Of a stretch of 64,000 bases of DNA, positions 16,751-25,113 are shown piece by piece. The stretch lies in NCBI GenBank assembly GCA_052066835.1, contig JBQHRJ010000012.1. One strand, written 5' to 3'. Position 1 is the first letter of the stretch. Each line of letters begins with the position of its first letter. The notes below the pieces were generated by a model. That model did not search any database. It worked only from the letters and a program-made list of their open reading frames with translations, and was not told where the DNA came from. Source of the DNA: UBA2821 sp902763335. GTDB lineage: Bacteria; Bacillota; Clostridia; Lachnospirales; Lachnospiraceae. The translations under genes and the position numbers were made by a program.

Positions 16751-17167
16751 ATGAAAGCATATTCGGATGTATATTTGGCAGATGTTGTGGAAAATCAGGG
16801 GAAATTGTTTGACTATGTTGCACAGAAATTTCCTGATAAGGATACAGAAGATTTTATTAATGTGTATATGAACAGTAAAACAAGGAAATGCATTGATGAG
16901 GCAAAGGCGTATGTGAATACAATGGATGCAAAGGAATTGTGGAAGTATTTTTCTGATAATGAACATTATATTTTAAAACCCGGAAAGGCACTGGAAGGAT
17001 TCATGCCTGACTGGATTGGGGAATTTTATGCATATTATCAGTGGTTTTATAATATATCGAGTGATGAAGTAGTTAAAAAAATACCTTTAAACTTTTTGAA
17101 GAAGGCATATTTTGGACTTCACGACTTGGAATTAAATCTTGCTGTGCAGAAAGTAGGTGAGGTGTGA
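16751..17167 (+). CDS. Small partner of the DUF3990 protein (possible antitoxin)
   Basis: A 138-aa soluble protein, rich in Tyr, Lys and Asp, with no membrane segment. I do not recognise a named family with confidence; proteins of this kind (starting KAYSDxYLxDV, with WIGEFYAYYQWFYN near the middle and FLKKAYFGLHDLEL near the end) tend to occur next to DUF3990 genes. Start ATG 16751 follows GAGGTG; alternative starts at 16742 and 16745 are too near that site. It begins 11 bp after the DUF3990 stop, and its stop overlaps the NADAR start. The context suggests that it binds or neutralises the DUF3990 protein. Confidence 0.6.
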   Translation: MKAYSDVYLADVVENQGKLFDYVAQKFPDKDTEDFINVYMNSKTRKCIDEAKAYVNTMDAKELWKYFSDNEHYILKPGKALEGFMPDWIGEFYAYYQWFYNISSDEVVKKIPLNFLKKAYFGLHDLELNLAVQKVGEV

Positions 17168-17643
17168 TGAATGTTATATGCTTTCATAATCCGGACGAGG
17201 AAAATGGTTTCTTAAGTAATTGGTACTCATCACATTTCTTAGTGAATGACAATAAATTTACATCAATGGAACAGTATATGATGTATAAAAAAGCCGTGAC
17301 TTTTAACGATGAAAAAATAGCAAATGAAATTCTTTCAATTACAGATGTTGCGGAAATCAAGAGACTGGGACGGACGGTTTCTGGTTATAATGATGGTATT
17401 TGGAATGGATTGAGGCAGATTATAATATATGAAGGCCTAATTGAAAAATTTATACAAAATGATACTCTTAGAGAAAAGCTATTAGAGACTCAAGATGCAA
17501 TATTAGCTGAGTGTGCTGTGAAAGACTGTATATGGGGAATCGGACTGTCTATGAGAGATGATAACAGATTTGAAATGTCAAAGTGGAGAGGGCAGAATTT
17601 ATTAGGATATTCTTTAATGATGGTACGAGAAAAGATAAAATAG
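17167..17643 (+). CDS. NADAR-family protein (YbiA-like N-glycosidase / ADP-ribose hydrolase)
   Basis: A 158-aa cytoplasmic protein with the NADAR pattern: GFLSNWYSSHF near the N-terminus, MEQYMMYKKA in the centre and WGIGLSM followed by RGQNLLG near the end. The family hydrolyses N-glycosidic bonds in NAD-derived or riboflavin-pathway compounds, and some members remove ADP-ribose from guanine in nucleic acid. Its start overlaps the stop of the preceding gene by one base, so translation is coupled. Placement right after a DUF3990 gene suggests that it reverses the ADP-ribosylation made by that enzyme. The catalytic residues are consistent with the family, but activity is not demonstrated. Confidence 0.85.
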   Translation: MNVICFHNPDEENGFLSNWYSSHFLVNDNKFTSMEQYMMYKKAVTFNDEKIANEILSITDVAEIKRLGRTVSGYNDGIWNGLRQIIIYEGLIEKFIQNDTLREKLLETQDAILAECAVKDCIWGIGLSMRDDNRFEMSKWRGQNLLGYSLMMVREKIK

Positions 17644-17650
17644 GGTTAAT

Positions 17651-18187
17651 TCTTGGGAACAGCGTAAGTTAAATGAGATTGCCGATAAAGTATCAGAGAA
17701 GAATAAAAATAATGAATTTTCAGAGCCGTTTACAAACTCAGCAGAACATGGAATTATCAGCCAGAAAGATTATTTTGATAGAGAGATTGTAAATAATGAA
17801 AATCTGAATGGCTATTATATTGTCAGGAATGATGACTTTATTTATAATCCAAGAATTTCTGTAACGGCTCCTGTTGGACCGATAAATCGTAACAGACTTG
17901 GTAGAAATGGCGTAATGTCGCCACTTTATACGGTATTTAGAACACATGATATAGATAATTTGTATTTGGAATTTTATTTCAAAACTACAAAGTGGCATCG
18001 CTTCATGAAACTAAACGGAGATTCAGGTGCTCGATTTGACAGATTTACGATTTCGTCTACACAGTTTATGGAAATGCCAATTCCATATCCGACGTTAGAG
18101 GAGCAGCAAAAAATTGGAGAGTATTTTGACTCCCTCGACAACCTCATCACTCTTCACCAGCGAAGGGGAGTAATATTTACAAAATAA
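17651..18187 (+). pseudogene. Silent hsdS half-cassette (third TRD, no start codon)
   Basis: The frame encodes SWEQRKLNEIADKVS, a full TRD, then GEYFDSLDNLITLHQR and a short tail to a stop at 18185-18187. It matches one half of HsdS but lacks the RFKGF lead-in; an in-frame stop lies at 17636-17638 and no usable start codon or ribosome site precedes it. The first ATG is deep inside the TRD (17915). Its ends share the 16-bp repeat TTGGGAACAGCGTAAG (17653) and the LITLHQR DNA (18142-18164) with the intact gene, so it could donate its TRD by homologous exchange. Confidence 0.85.
17653..17668 (+). repeat. hsdS half-cassette 5' repeat, copy 3
   Basis: TTGGGAACAGCGTAAG at the start of the third, silent TRD. 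Similarity to the other copies stops abruptly just upstream (the GAC-GAT of copies 1 and 2 is replaced). Confidence 0.9.
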
Positions 18188-18235
18188 AAAGTTAGTATAT
18201 TGTCTGACATGCATGCAAAGGAAAGGATTAATTTT

Positions 18236-18712
18236 ATGACAGAAATAAAACATATAGAATTATATCATGGAAGTGGTGAAATTATTTATTTTCCAGAAAT
18301 AAGAAAAACAAAATATACAAAAGATTTTTCGTGGGGATTTTATTGTACGAATAATTATGAACAGGCTGGAAGGTGGGCAGAAAGAAAGCATGAAGATGGT
18401 GTGATTAATGTTTATAGGTATACGGAAAATACAGCTCTTAAAATAAAAAAGTTTACAGGTATGACTGATGAGTGGCTGGATTTTATTGCAGAATGTCGCA
18501 GTGGCAAAGTACATGAATATGATATTGTTGAAGGACCGATGGCAGATGATACAATTTGGAATTTTGTTAATGATTATTTAGAGGGGAATATAAGTAGAAA
18601 TGTTTTTTGGGAGTATGCAAGATTTAAACATCCTACACATCAGATAAGTTTTCATAGTATAAGGGCTTTGGCATGTCTGGAGTTTGAAAGGAGTGTGAAG
18701 ATACATGAATAA
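18236..18712 (+). CDS. DUF3990-type, ADP-ribosyltransferase-like protein (second copy)
   Basis: About 158 aa, shorter than the first copy. It has LYHGSGEII near the start, DFSWGFYCTNNYEQAGRWA, then DEWLDF, HEYDIVEGPMADDTIW and a final QISFHSIRALACLEF, the complete pattern I associate with DUF3990. The start ATG at 18236 has GGAAAGG 9 bp upstream; the frame extends to a TTG at 18200 without a ribosome site. It lies between two silent hsdS half-cassettes and overlaps its partner gene by 8 bp. It is only distantly similar to the first copy, so the two cassettes probably arrived separately. Function as a toxin is inferred from family and context. Confidence 0.78.
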   Translation: MTEIKHIELYHGSGEIIYFPEIRKTKYTKDFSWGFYCTNNYEQAGRWAERKHEDGVINVYRYTENTALKIKKFTGMTDEWLDFIAECRSGKVHEYDIVEGPMADDTIWNFVNDYLEGNISRNVFWEYARFKHPTHQISFHSIRALACLEFERSVKIHE

Positions 18713-19142
18713 TGATGATTTGTTTTATGTATGTACTATGATAGAGTATGTTGCAAGAGTTACACATAATAAAACTAAAGACATTATTGATAAAATATCG
18801 GATAAAGAATTGAGACATGAATTAAAAGCTGCATCTGTAAATCATTGCCTTTCGTTTGAACAGGTATGTGATGAATGGATAGAAAAATACGCTATACAAA
18901 GTGGTGAATTTGATAATATTTCTACATGCAGATATGCTATACCTTCGGAATTGTCGATAGGAAGGGTGTATCAGACATTAATAACAAGTATTTGTAAATC
19001 AGATGATTGTATTATTGAATGTATGAGAAGGGTTTTTAAATCTTTTATAAGTGATGAGATATCGAATTTTAATTCGAATGTCTATTATTCTAACCCTGAT
19101 TATATCAAATGTTCATATGAAGCTGGAGAATTGCTTGCTTAG
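18705..19142 (+). CDS. Small partner of the second DUF3990 protein (possible antitoxin)
   Basis: A 145-aa soluble protein. The N-terminal segment (LFYVCTMIEYVARVTHNKTKDIIDKI) is reminiscent of the DUF3791 proteins that accompany DUF3990 genes in clostridia; the rest is not recognised. Its start overlaps the upstream gene by 8 bp and has AAAGGAG 11 bp before the ATG. It is not similar to the partner of the first DUF3990 protein. The gene ends 31 bp before the fourth hsdS half-cassette. An antitoxin role is the simplest reading of the overlap but is unproven. Confidence 0.6.
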   Translation: MNNDDLFYVCTMIEYVARVTHNKTKDIIDKISDKELRHELKAASVNHCLSFEQVCDEWIEKYAIQSGEFDNISTCRYAIPSELSIGRVYQTLITSICKSDDCIIECMRRVFKSFISDEISNFNSNVYYSNPDYIKCSYEAGELLA

Positions 19143-19173
19143 ATATATGGTGAAAGCATATTAATGCACTTAC

Positions 19174-19698
19174 GATTGGGAACAGCGTAAGCTTGACGAT
19201 ATTTATGGTTCTATTGGAAATGCTTTCGTAGGAACAGCGAGTCCGTATTATGTGGAAAGTGGTCATTTTTACCTTGAATCGAATAATATCAAGGACGGAC
19301 AGATCAATCATAATACAGAAGTTTTCATCAATGATGAGTTTTATGAAAAGCAAAAAGATAAGTGGCTTCATACTGGTGACATGGTTATGGTTCAGTCAGG
19401 TCATGTTGGTCATGCAGCCGTAATCCCTGAAGAACTCAATAATTCTGCGGCTCATGCATTGATTATGTTCAGAAATCCAAAGGAAGAAATTGAACCATAT
19501 TTTCTGAATTATCAATATCAGACATTAAAGTCAAAAAAGAAAATCGAGAACATTACGACAGGTAATACCATCAAACATATTCTTGCTTCGGAAATGCAAC
19601 AGTTTGAAGTAGATATGCCAGAAATGGCGGAACAGAAGAAAATAGCAGAGTATTTTAGAGGGCTAGATACCCTCATCACTCTTCACCTTCGTAAGTAA
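19174..19698 (+). pseudogene. Silent hsdS half-cassette (fourth TRD, no start codon)
   Basis: The frame reads DWEQRKLDDIYGSIGN, a complete TRD, and ends EYFRGLDTLITLHLRK before a stop at 19696-19698. An in-frame stop lies at 19162-19164, and no start codon precedes the conserved boundary. The first possible start (GTG 19252) would delete part of the TRD. It begins with the same 16-bp repeat as the other halves (19176-19191) and ends with the shared LITLH DNA (19671-19687). Its C-terminal spacer helix is missing. It is best seen as a silent TRD donor or remnant. hsdR starts 74 bp later. Confidence 0.85.
19176..19191 (+). repeat. hsdS half-cassette 5' repeat, copy 4
   Basis: TTGGGAACAGCGTAAG at the start of the fourth, silent TRD. 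ATTAATGCACTT at 19160-19171, just upstream, recurs as ATTAACGCACTT at 22753-22764 before the integrase gene. Confidence 0.85.
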
Positions 19699-19772
19699 TG
19701 AAATGATAAAAATACATATATAAACAAAGAGTTATGGAAACACTAAAAACAACAATAAAGGAGATAAATATT

Positions 19773-22757
19773 ATGCCGGAATTAGAATCAGTAATTGAAA
19801 AGAAACTTATAGAACAGTTAGTATATGGAGAATCTCAATGGACATACAGAGAAGATCTCAAAACAGAAGAAGATTTATGGAATAATTTCAGATATATTCT
19901 TGAGCAGAATAATAAGGACAGATTGAATGGTGAGAAACTGACAGATGCAGAATTTGAACAGGTAAAGAATCAGTTACAGTTTTCATCATTTTATAAGGCA
20001 GGTGAATGGCTTGTTGGGGAAAATGGTAAGGTACAGGTGCATGTGCAGCGTGACATGGAAAAATTACATCTTGTGGTGATGAATCATGAACATATTGCCG
20101 GTGGCAGCAGCGTATATGAAGTGATAAATCAATATAGTGCATTAAAGCAGGATAATGATGTCAGCAATGACTTAAGAAGTATAAATTCAAGGGACAGGAG
20201 ATTTGATGTAACACTTATGATAAATGGACTGCCTATGATTCATATTGAACTTAAGAATAGGCAGCATTCATATATGGATGGATTCTGGCAGATAAAGAAA
20301 TATATAGGTGAGGGTAAATTCAGAGGTATTTTTTCAGCAGTGCAAATGTTTGTGATAAGCAACGGAGTAGATACCAAATATTTTTCGGCAGCGGGTGATA
20401 CTGAACTGAACCCGAAGTTTATAAGCGGATGGTTGGATAGAGAGAATAATCCTGTATCAGATTATATAGATTTTGCGAAAAGTGTTCTTAGGATACCAGA
20501 GGCACATGAAATGATTGCAAGATATACAGTGTTAGATGAGGACTCAAAGAGGCTTATATTGCTCAGACCATACCAGATACATGCTATTGAGTCAATAAGA
20601 GAGGCATCTAAGGCTGGCAAATCAGGATATGTCTGGCATACAACGGGTTCAGGAAAGACGCTTACATCATATAAGGCGACCAGAAACATTTTAATGGATA
20701 TTCCGGCTATAGATAAGGCCATCTTTTTGATTGACAGAAAAGATTTGGATACACAGACAACGATGGCTTTTCAGGCGTATGCCAATAATGATCTTATTGA
20801 TGTGGACGAAACTGATAATGTAAATGATCTGAAACGTAAATTGAAATCTGGTGACAGACAGGTGATAGTTACCACAATACAGAAACTGCAAAGACTTATC
20901 AACAAAAAGTTACAGGAAGGGACGCCTGAATATAATAGGATAAAGAATTTAAAAATAGCATTTGTGGTTGATGAATGTCACAGAGCAGTGACTCCTTCTA
21001 CGAAGCGGGAAATAGAAAGATTTTTTGGCAATTCGCTTTGGTATGGATTTACCGGAACTCCAAGATTTGCCGAAAATCCATATCCGCAGATGGGTGACTT
21101 GCCACGTACCACAGAAGAATTATATGGAGAACGTTTACACAGGTATACTATCCAAAATGCGATACATGACAATGCAGTACTTGGATTTCAGGTAGAGCAT
21201 GATGGACCTAAAAATATAAAAGATGAAACAGATGCCGGAATATATGATAATGAAACACATATGTTAAGTGTATTGGACGTTATTTTAAATAAATCATATC
21301 ACAAACTCGGATTTCAAAATGGAAAGGGAAAAACATATGAAGGTATGCTTACCACAAGTTCTATCAGGTTAGCACAAAAGTATTATGAATTGCTTACAAA
21401 GGTTAAAAATGGTGAGACTTCATTACAGATAGATGAGAGGATAAAACAGGTACTTCCTGATTTCCCTAAATTTGCTATTACATATTCAGTATCTGAGAAT
21501 GAAGAAAGTTCACAGGTCAATCAGCAGAAGATGCAGGAATCATTGGATGACTACAATAAAATGTTTGGTACAAAATATGAGCTTTCACAGATACAGGCAT
21601 ATAATGGAAATCTGAATAAAAGACTTGCAAGAAAAGATGCTAAGTATAAGAGCAGAAATGAACAGCTTGATCTGGTCATTGTTGTCGACAGATTACTTAC
21701 GGGATTTGACGCACCGTGTATGTCAACTATTTTTATAGACAGACAGCCTATGGGTCCGCATGATCTGATTCAGGCATTTTCGAGAACGAACCGTATATAT
21801 GATAAAAATAAAACATATGGTCAGATAGTTACATTTCAGGCACCACATATGTTTAAGGAAAGTGTAGACAATGCGGTAAAGCTTTATTCAGCAGGAAGTA
21901 CGGAGATGGCGATGCTTGCTGAATGGGAAGAGGTAGAACCGGCATTTAGAAAAGCACTTGCAGCACTTAGGATTGTGGCTGAGACACCTTCGGATGTTCC
22001 GGGACTATCGTTGAAAGAAAAAGAACAGTTTGCGAAGGCATTTCAAAATTTTGATAAATTGTTTGCACAGTTAAAGTCCTTTAGCAATTATGAGGAAAGT
22101 ATGCTAAAGGATTATGGTATTTCGGAAGATGAATATATAGATTATGCAGGACATTATTTAAATGTGAAAGATGAGTTAAATTCGTCGGATGATGATTCGT
22201 CAGAAAAAAGTGATTCTGCTGAGGTGAATTTAGACTATGAACTAATGGCATATAGCAATATTAAGATTGATTATGAGTATATCATTAATCTTATTCAGAA
22301 TATTGTTACAACTGATGGAGAGGGTGATATTACACCTGAACAGAGGCAAAAGCAGATAGAAGAAGTAAAGCAATATATCATTGAACTTAGAAAAGATAAT
22401 TCAAAGGTTGCAGATATTATGTATGATCTTGTATACGATATTGAAACTGATGAGAATAAGTATAAGGGCAAATCTATTTTAAATATTGTAGAGAATATGA
22501 AGCATGATTGCATTGAGAAGGTTGTTTCAGATTTTTGTGCTACATGGTGTACATCTAAGGATGATGTTATGTATGCAGCAACACATTATCGCAACGGTGA
22601 AATTCCGAATGAGAAGGCGATTAAGGTTACGGCAGATTTTACAAGATACAAAACATTAGAAGAAAAGGCTTTGCCTAAGTTCAAGTACTATAATAAACTG
22701 ATGAGTGAACTGAGGAAAACCCTGGATGAAGAGATTAAACCACTGATAGGGGATTAA
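19773..22757 (+). CDS. hsdR: Type I restriction-modification system, restriction subunit HsdR
   Basis: About 994 aa, the normal length for the family. The N-terminal PD-(D/E)xK nuclease is visible as D145 and E159-L-K161. The superfamily-2 motor follows, with Walker A TTGSGKT (K295), a DECH box at 400-403 and GFTGTPR. The C-terminal helical part binds the HsdM/S core. A start at 19773 (AAAGGAG) is chosen over an in-frame ATG at 19734 with a poor ribosome site. It is intact, so restriction is probably active with the intact HsdS. No terminator separates it from the upstream cassettes. Confidence 0.96.
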   Translation: MPELESVIEKKLIEQLVYGESQWTYREDLKTEEDLWNNFRYILEQNNKDRLNGEKLTDAEFEQVKNQLQFSSFYKAGEWLVGENGKVQVHVQRDMEKLHLVVMNHEHIAGGSSVYEVINQYSALKQDNDVSNDLRSINSRDRRFDVTLMINGLPMIHIELKNRQHSYMDGFWQIKKYIGEGKFRGIFSAVQMFVISNGVDTKYFSAAGDTELNPKFISGWLDRENNPVSDYIDFAKSVLRIPEAHEMIARYTVLDEDSKRLILLRPYQIHAIESIREASKAGKSGYVWHTTGSGKTLTSYKATRNILMDIPAIDKAIFLIDRKDLDTQTTMAFQAYANNDLIDVDETDNVNDLKRKLKSGDRQVIVTTIQKLQRLINKKLQEGTPEYNRIKNLKIAFVVDECHRAVTPSTKREIERFFGNSLWYGFTGTPRFAENPYPQMGDLPRTTEELYGERLHRYTIQNAIHDNAVLGFQVEHDGPKNIKDETDAGIYDNETHMLSVLDVILNKSYHKLGFQNGKGKTYEGMLTTSSIRLAQKYYELLTKVKNGETSLQIDERIKQVLPDFPKFAITYSVSENEESSQVNQQKMQESLDDYNKMFGTKYELSQIQAYNGNLNKRLARKDAKYKSRNEQLDLVIVVDRLLTGFDAPCMSTIFIDRQPMGPHDLIQAFSRTNRIYDKNKTYGQIVTFQAPHMFKESVDNAVKLYSAGSTEMAMLAEWEEVEPAFRKALAALRIVAETPSDVPGLSLKEKEQFAKAFQNFDKLFAQLKSFSNYEESMLKDYGISEDEYIDYAGHYLNVKDELNSSDDDSSEKSDSAEVNLDYELMAYSNIKIDYEYIINLIQNIVTTDGEGDITPEQRQKQIEEVKQYIIELRKDNSKVADIMYDLVYDIETDENKYKGKSILNIVENMKHDCIEKVVSDFCATWCTSKDDVMYAATHYRNGEIPNEKAIKVTADFTRYKTLEEKALPKFKYYNKLMSELRKTLDEEIKPLIGD

Positions 22758-22832
22758 CGCACTTGAAATATTCATTTAAATATTCGAAACTGTTTATATC
22801 AGCGTAAGCAATATAGAGAATGGAGAATGCTT

Positions 22833-23759
22833 ATGATAAGAGATATAAACGAAACGACGCTTTTTTGTGATTATTACAGACAATGGGTTGATGTATATAA
22901 GAAGGATGCAATAAGGGAAGCGACAATGGCAAAATACAAAATGACACAGAAGTGGGTAGAAAGGCTTGTGCCGGATTTAAAGCTTTGTGAATTGACAAGG
23001 ACAGTGTATCAGCAGTTACTTAATGATTATGCAAGGGAGCATGAGAGACAGACAACGCTTGATTTTCATCATCAGCTAAAGGGTGCGATACTTGATGCCG
23101 TAGATGAAGGGCTGATAGAGCGTAATCCGACAAGAAAGGCGATTATAAAGGGAAAGACACCACGGGAAAAAAAGATTAAATATCTTAATCAGTTTGAACT
23201 TCATACACTGATAGCTGATCTTGATATAAAGGAAGAACCAAACTGGGATTGGTTTATTCTGCTGGTTGCAAAGACCGGTATGCGTTTTTCTGAGGCACTT
23301 GCAGTTACACCCAAGGACTTTGATTTTTCACGACAGACACTTTCTATCAGTAAAACATGGGATTATAAGGGCAATGGTGGATTTTTACCTACGAAGAACA
23401 GTTCGTCTGTGAGAAAAATTCAAATTGACTGGCAGATTGTAGTTAAATTTTCAGAACTGGTAAAGGGTATGCCGGAGGATAAGCCGATATTTGTTGGAGA
23501 ATCTAAAATATATAATTCTACAGTAAATGATGTGCTTACCAGGCATTGTAAAGCTTGTGGAATATCAGAGATTTCAATACACGGACTCAGACATACACAT
23601 GCATCACTATTATTATTTGCCGGTGTTTCCATAGCAAGTGTTGCCCGACGGCTTGGACACGCCAGTATGACAACGACACAAAAAACATATCTGCATATTA
23701 TTCAGGAACTTGAAAATAAAGATGTGGATCTGGTAATGAGAACATTATCGGGCCTGTAG
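22833..23759 (+). CDS. Tyrosine recombinase / integrase
   Basis: About 308 aa with an N-terminal SAM-like core-binding domain and a catalytic domain. All key residues are present: R151 (TGMRFSEA), H250-x2-R253 (HGLRH), H276 (LGHAS) and the nucleophile Y286 (TYLH). Start ATG 22833 is 7 bp from GGAG; the ATG at 22827 is too close. It lies 75 bp after hsdR on the same strand. Such recombinases next to type I loci often shuffle hsdS, but classic systems invert oppositely oriented copies, whereas all halves here are in the same direction. It may instead be the integrase that brought in the locus. No attachment site is proven. Confidence 0.92.
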   Translation: MIRDINETTLFCDYYRQWVDVYKKDAIREATMAKYKMTQKWVERLVPDLKLCELTRTVYQQLLNDYAREHERQTTLDFHHQLKGAILDAVDEGLIERNPTRKAIIKGKTPREKKIKYLNQFELHTLIADLDIKEEPNWDWFILLVAKTGMRFSEALAVTPKDFDFSRQTLSISKTWDYKGNGGFLPTKNSSSVRKIQIDWQIVVKFSELVKGMPEDKPIFVGESKIYNSTVNDVLTRHCKACGISEISIHGLRHTHASLLLFAGVSIASVARRLGHASMTTTQKTYLHIIQELENKDVDLVMRTLSGL

Positions 23760-23798
23760 AATAGAGATTACGACTATAGATGTTTACGCTGATTGTTT

Positions 23799-23825
23799 GC
23801 ATACAATAATTGCAGCTATATAATA
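23799..23825 (+). promoter_or_regulatory. Candidate sigma-G promoter for spoVT
   Basis: GCATA (23799-23803), a 15-bp spacer and TATAATA (23819-23825) closely match the forespore sigma-G pattern (GMATR - N15 - CATAMTA). spoVT is sigma-G dependent in Bacillus. The TATAAT part could also serve another sigma factor. Confidence 0.5.
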
Positions 23826-23931
23826 AGTTCTGTAAAACAGATATGTAATAAAGGAATAATTTCCTGTGGTTTTCCACATACTAACTCCAAAGCTAATATA
23901 TAGAAAATAAATCATTGGAGGAAAATATGAC

Positions 23932-24471
23932 ATGAAGGCAACAGGGATTGTACGTCGCATAGATGATTTAGGCAGAGTGGTAGTGCCAAAAGAAATTCGT
24001 AGGACACTGAGAATAAGAGAGGGTGATCCTCTTGAAATATACACGGACCGCGAGGGAGAGATAATACTTAAGAAATATTCACCCATAGGTGAACTCGGCA
24101 GGTTTGCAGAGCAATGTGCAGATACGGTATTTCAAAGTACGGGAAATGTTGTTATAATAACTGACAGAGACCAGCTGATAGCCGTTGCCGGAATGCCCAA
24201 AAAAGAAATACTTAACAGGTCAGTCACAAAAGAGCTGGAAAAAATCATAAACGGACGTAAAATTATAAAAGGAACATCTGATTTTGTGCAACCGGCAGAA
24301 AGTGCAGATATAGAAGAATTACCTCAGATAATCCATCCCATAATATGTGATGGAGATATTATCGGCTCGGTGATAATTCTTATAAAAGGAGAGAAAAGAG
24401 AACCGACAGAGGCAGATATAAGAATTGCATCGGTGGTAGCGGGATTTCTCGGACGACAGATGGAAAACTGA
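23932..24471 (+). CDS. spoVT: Stage V sporulation protein T (AbrB-like forespore regulator)
   Basis: A 179-aa transcription regulator. Residues 1-50 form the AbrB-type swapped hairpin (RRIDDLGRVVVPKEIRRTLRI), and the rest is a GAF-like domain (NVVIITDRDQLIAVAG...). It modulates sigma-G-dependent genes in the forespore. The ATG at 23932 has TTGGAGG 10 bp upstream; an overlapping ATG at 23927 is stopped at once. A sigma-G-like promoter lies about 100 bp upstream. The gap 23760-23931 contains no gene. Confidence 0.95.
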   Translation: MKATGIVRRIDDLGRVVVPKEIRRTLRIREGDPLEIYTDREGEIILKKYSPIGELGRFAEQCADTVFQSTGNVVIITDRDQLIAVAGMPKKEILNRSVTKELEKIINGRKIIKGTSDFVQPAESADIEELPQIIHPIICDGDIIGSVIILIKGEKREPTEADIRIASVVAGFLGRQMEN

Positions 24472-24508
24472 CAAAATGACAGATAAATACCTGTAGAATG
24501 GAGAAAAT

Positions 24509-24943
24509 ATGACGAAAGAACAAAGGAGACAGTTTGCTGCTAAGGAATATTTTGATTTTAATGACTTACAGACCGTTATGAAGGAATTAAGGGCTAAAGA
24601 CGGATGTCCGTGGGACAGCGTACAGACACATGAAAGTATTAAAAACTGCCTTAAGAATGAATGTGAAGAAGTTATTCAGGCCATAGACAATAAAGATATG
24701 GAAAATCTGAAAGAGGAGCTTGGAGACTTGTTGTTTCAGGTGATAATGCACAGTGAGATTGCATCTGAAGAGGGTGATTTTGATATAAATGATGTTGTTG
24801 ACGGAATCTGTAAAAAAATGATTTTCAGACATCCACGTGTGTTTGGCGACACAGAGCACGAAAATACAAGCTGGGCAGAGCTTAAGAGGCTTGAAAAACT
24901 AAAAAAGAACGGGAATGGTAAACATAATTCCTATGATGAATGA
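24509..24943 (+). CDS. mazG: MazG-family nucleoside triphosphate pyrophosphohydrolase
   Basis: A 144-aa cytoplasmic enzyme with the MazG core: CPWDSVQTHESI near the N-terminus, the metal-binding NECEEV helix and EELGDLLFQVIMHSEIA, with the acidic residues that bind magnesium. It hydrolyses (d)NTPs to NMPs and removes aberrant nucleotides. It is shorter than the two-domain E. coli protein and equals one domain. It follows spoVT by 37 bp, probably in the same transcript, and precedes hup, which has its own promoter. Confidence 0.93.
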   Translation: MTKEQRRQFAAKEYFDFNDLQTVMKELRAKDGCPWDSVQTHESIKNCLKNECEEVIQAIDNKDMENLKEELGDLLFQVIMHSEIASEEGDFDINDVVDGICKKMIFRHPRVFGDTEHENTSWAELKRLEKLKKNGNGKHNSYDE

Positions 24944-24990
24944 AAAATGTAATAATTCTTAAGGAAAATGTAACAAAATGTGCGATTTGC

Positions 24991-25019
24991 CTTGACAAAT
25001 AAGGACTGACCGTTTATAA
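24991..25019 (+). promoter_or_regulatory. Strong sigma-A promoter of hup
   Basis: Consensus TTGACA (24991-24996) and TATAAA (25014-25019) are separated by 17 bp. The leader of about 85 nt before the hup ATG at 25114 suits a highly expressed gene. Confidence 0.85.
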
Positions 25020-25113
25020 ATAAACATGAAGGTACAGAGATTACCTATCTTGAACATATCCGCAGAGAGTGACGGATAAATATACGAAAATAATATGGAG
25101 GAGGAGTTTATCC

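Noticed and set aside
14890..19698. A classical invertible hsdS switch
   Set aside because: All hsdS parts are in the same orientation and I found no inverted copies of the boundary repeats in the window.
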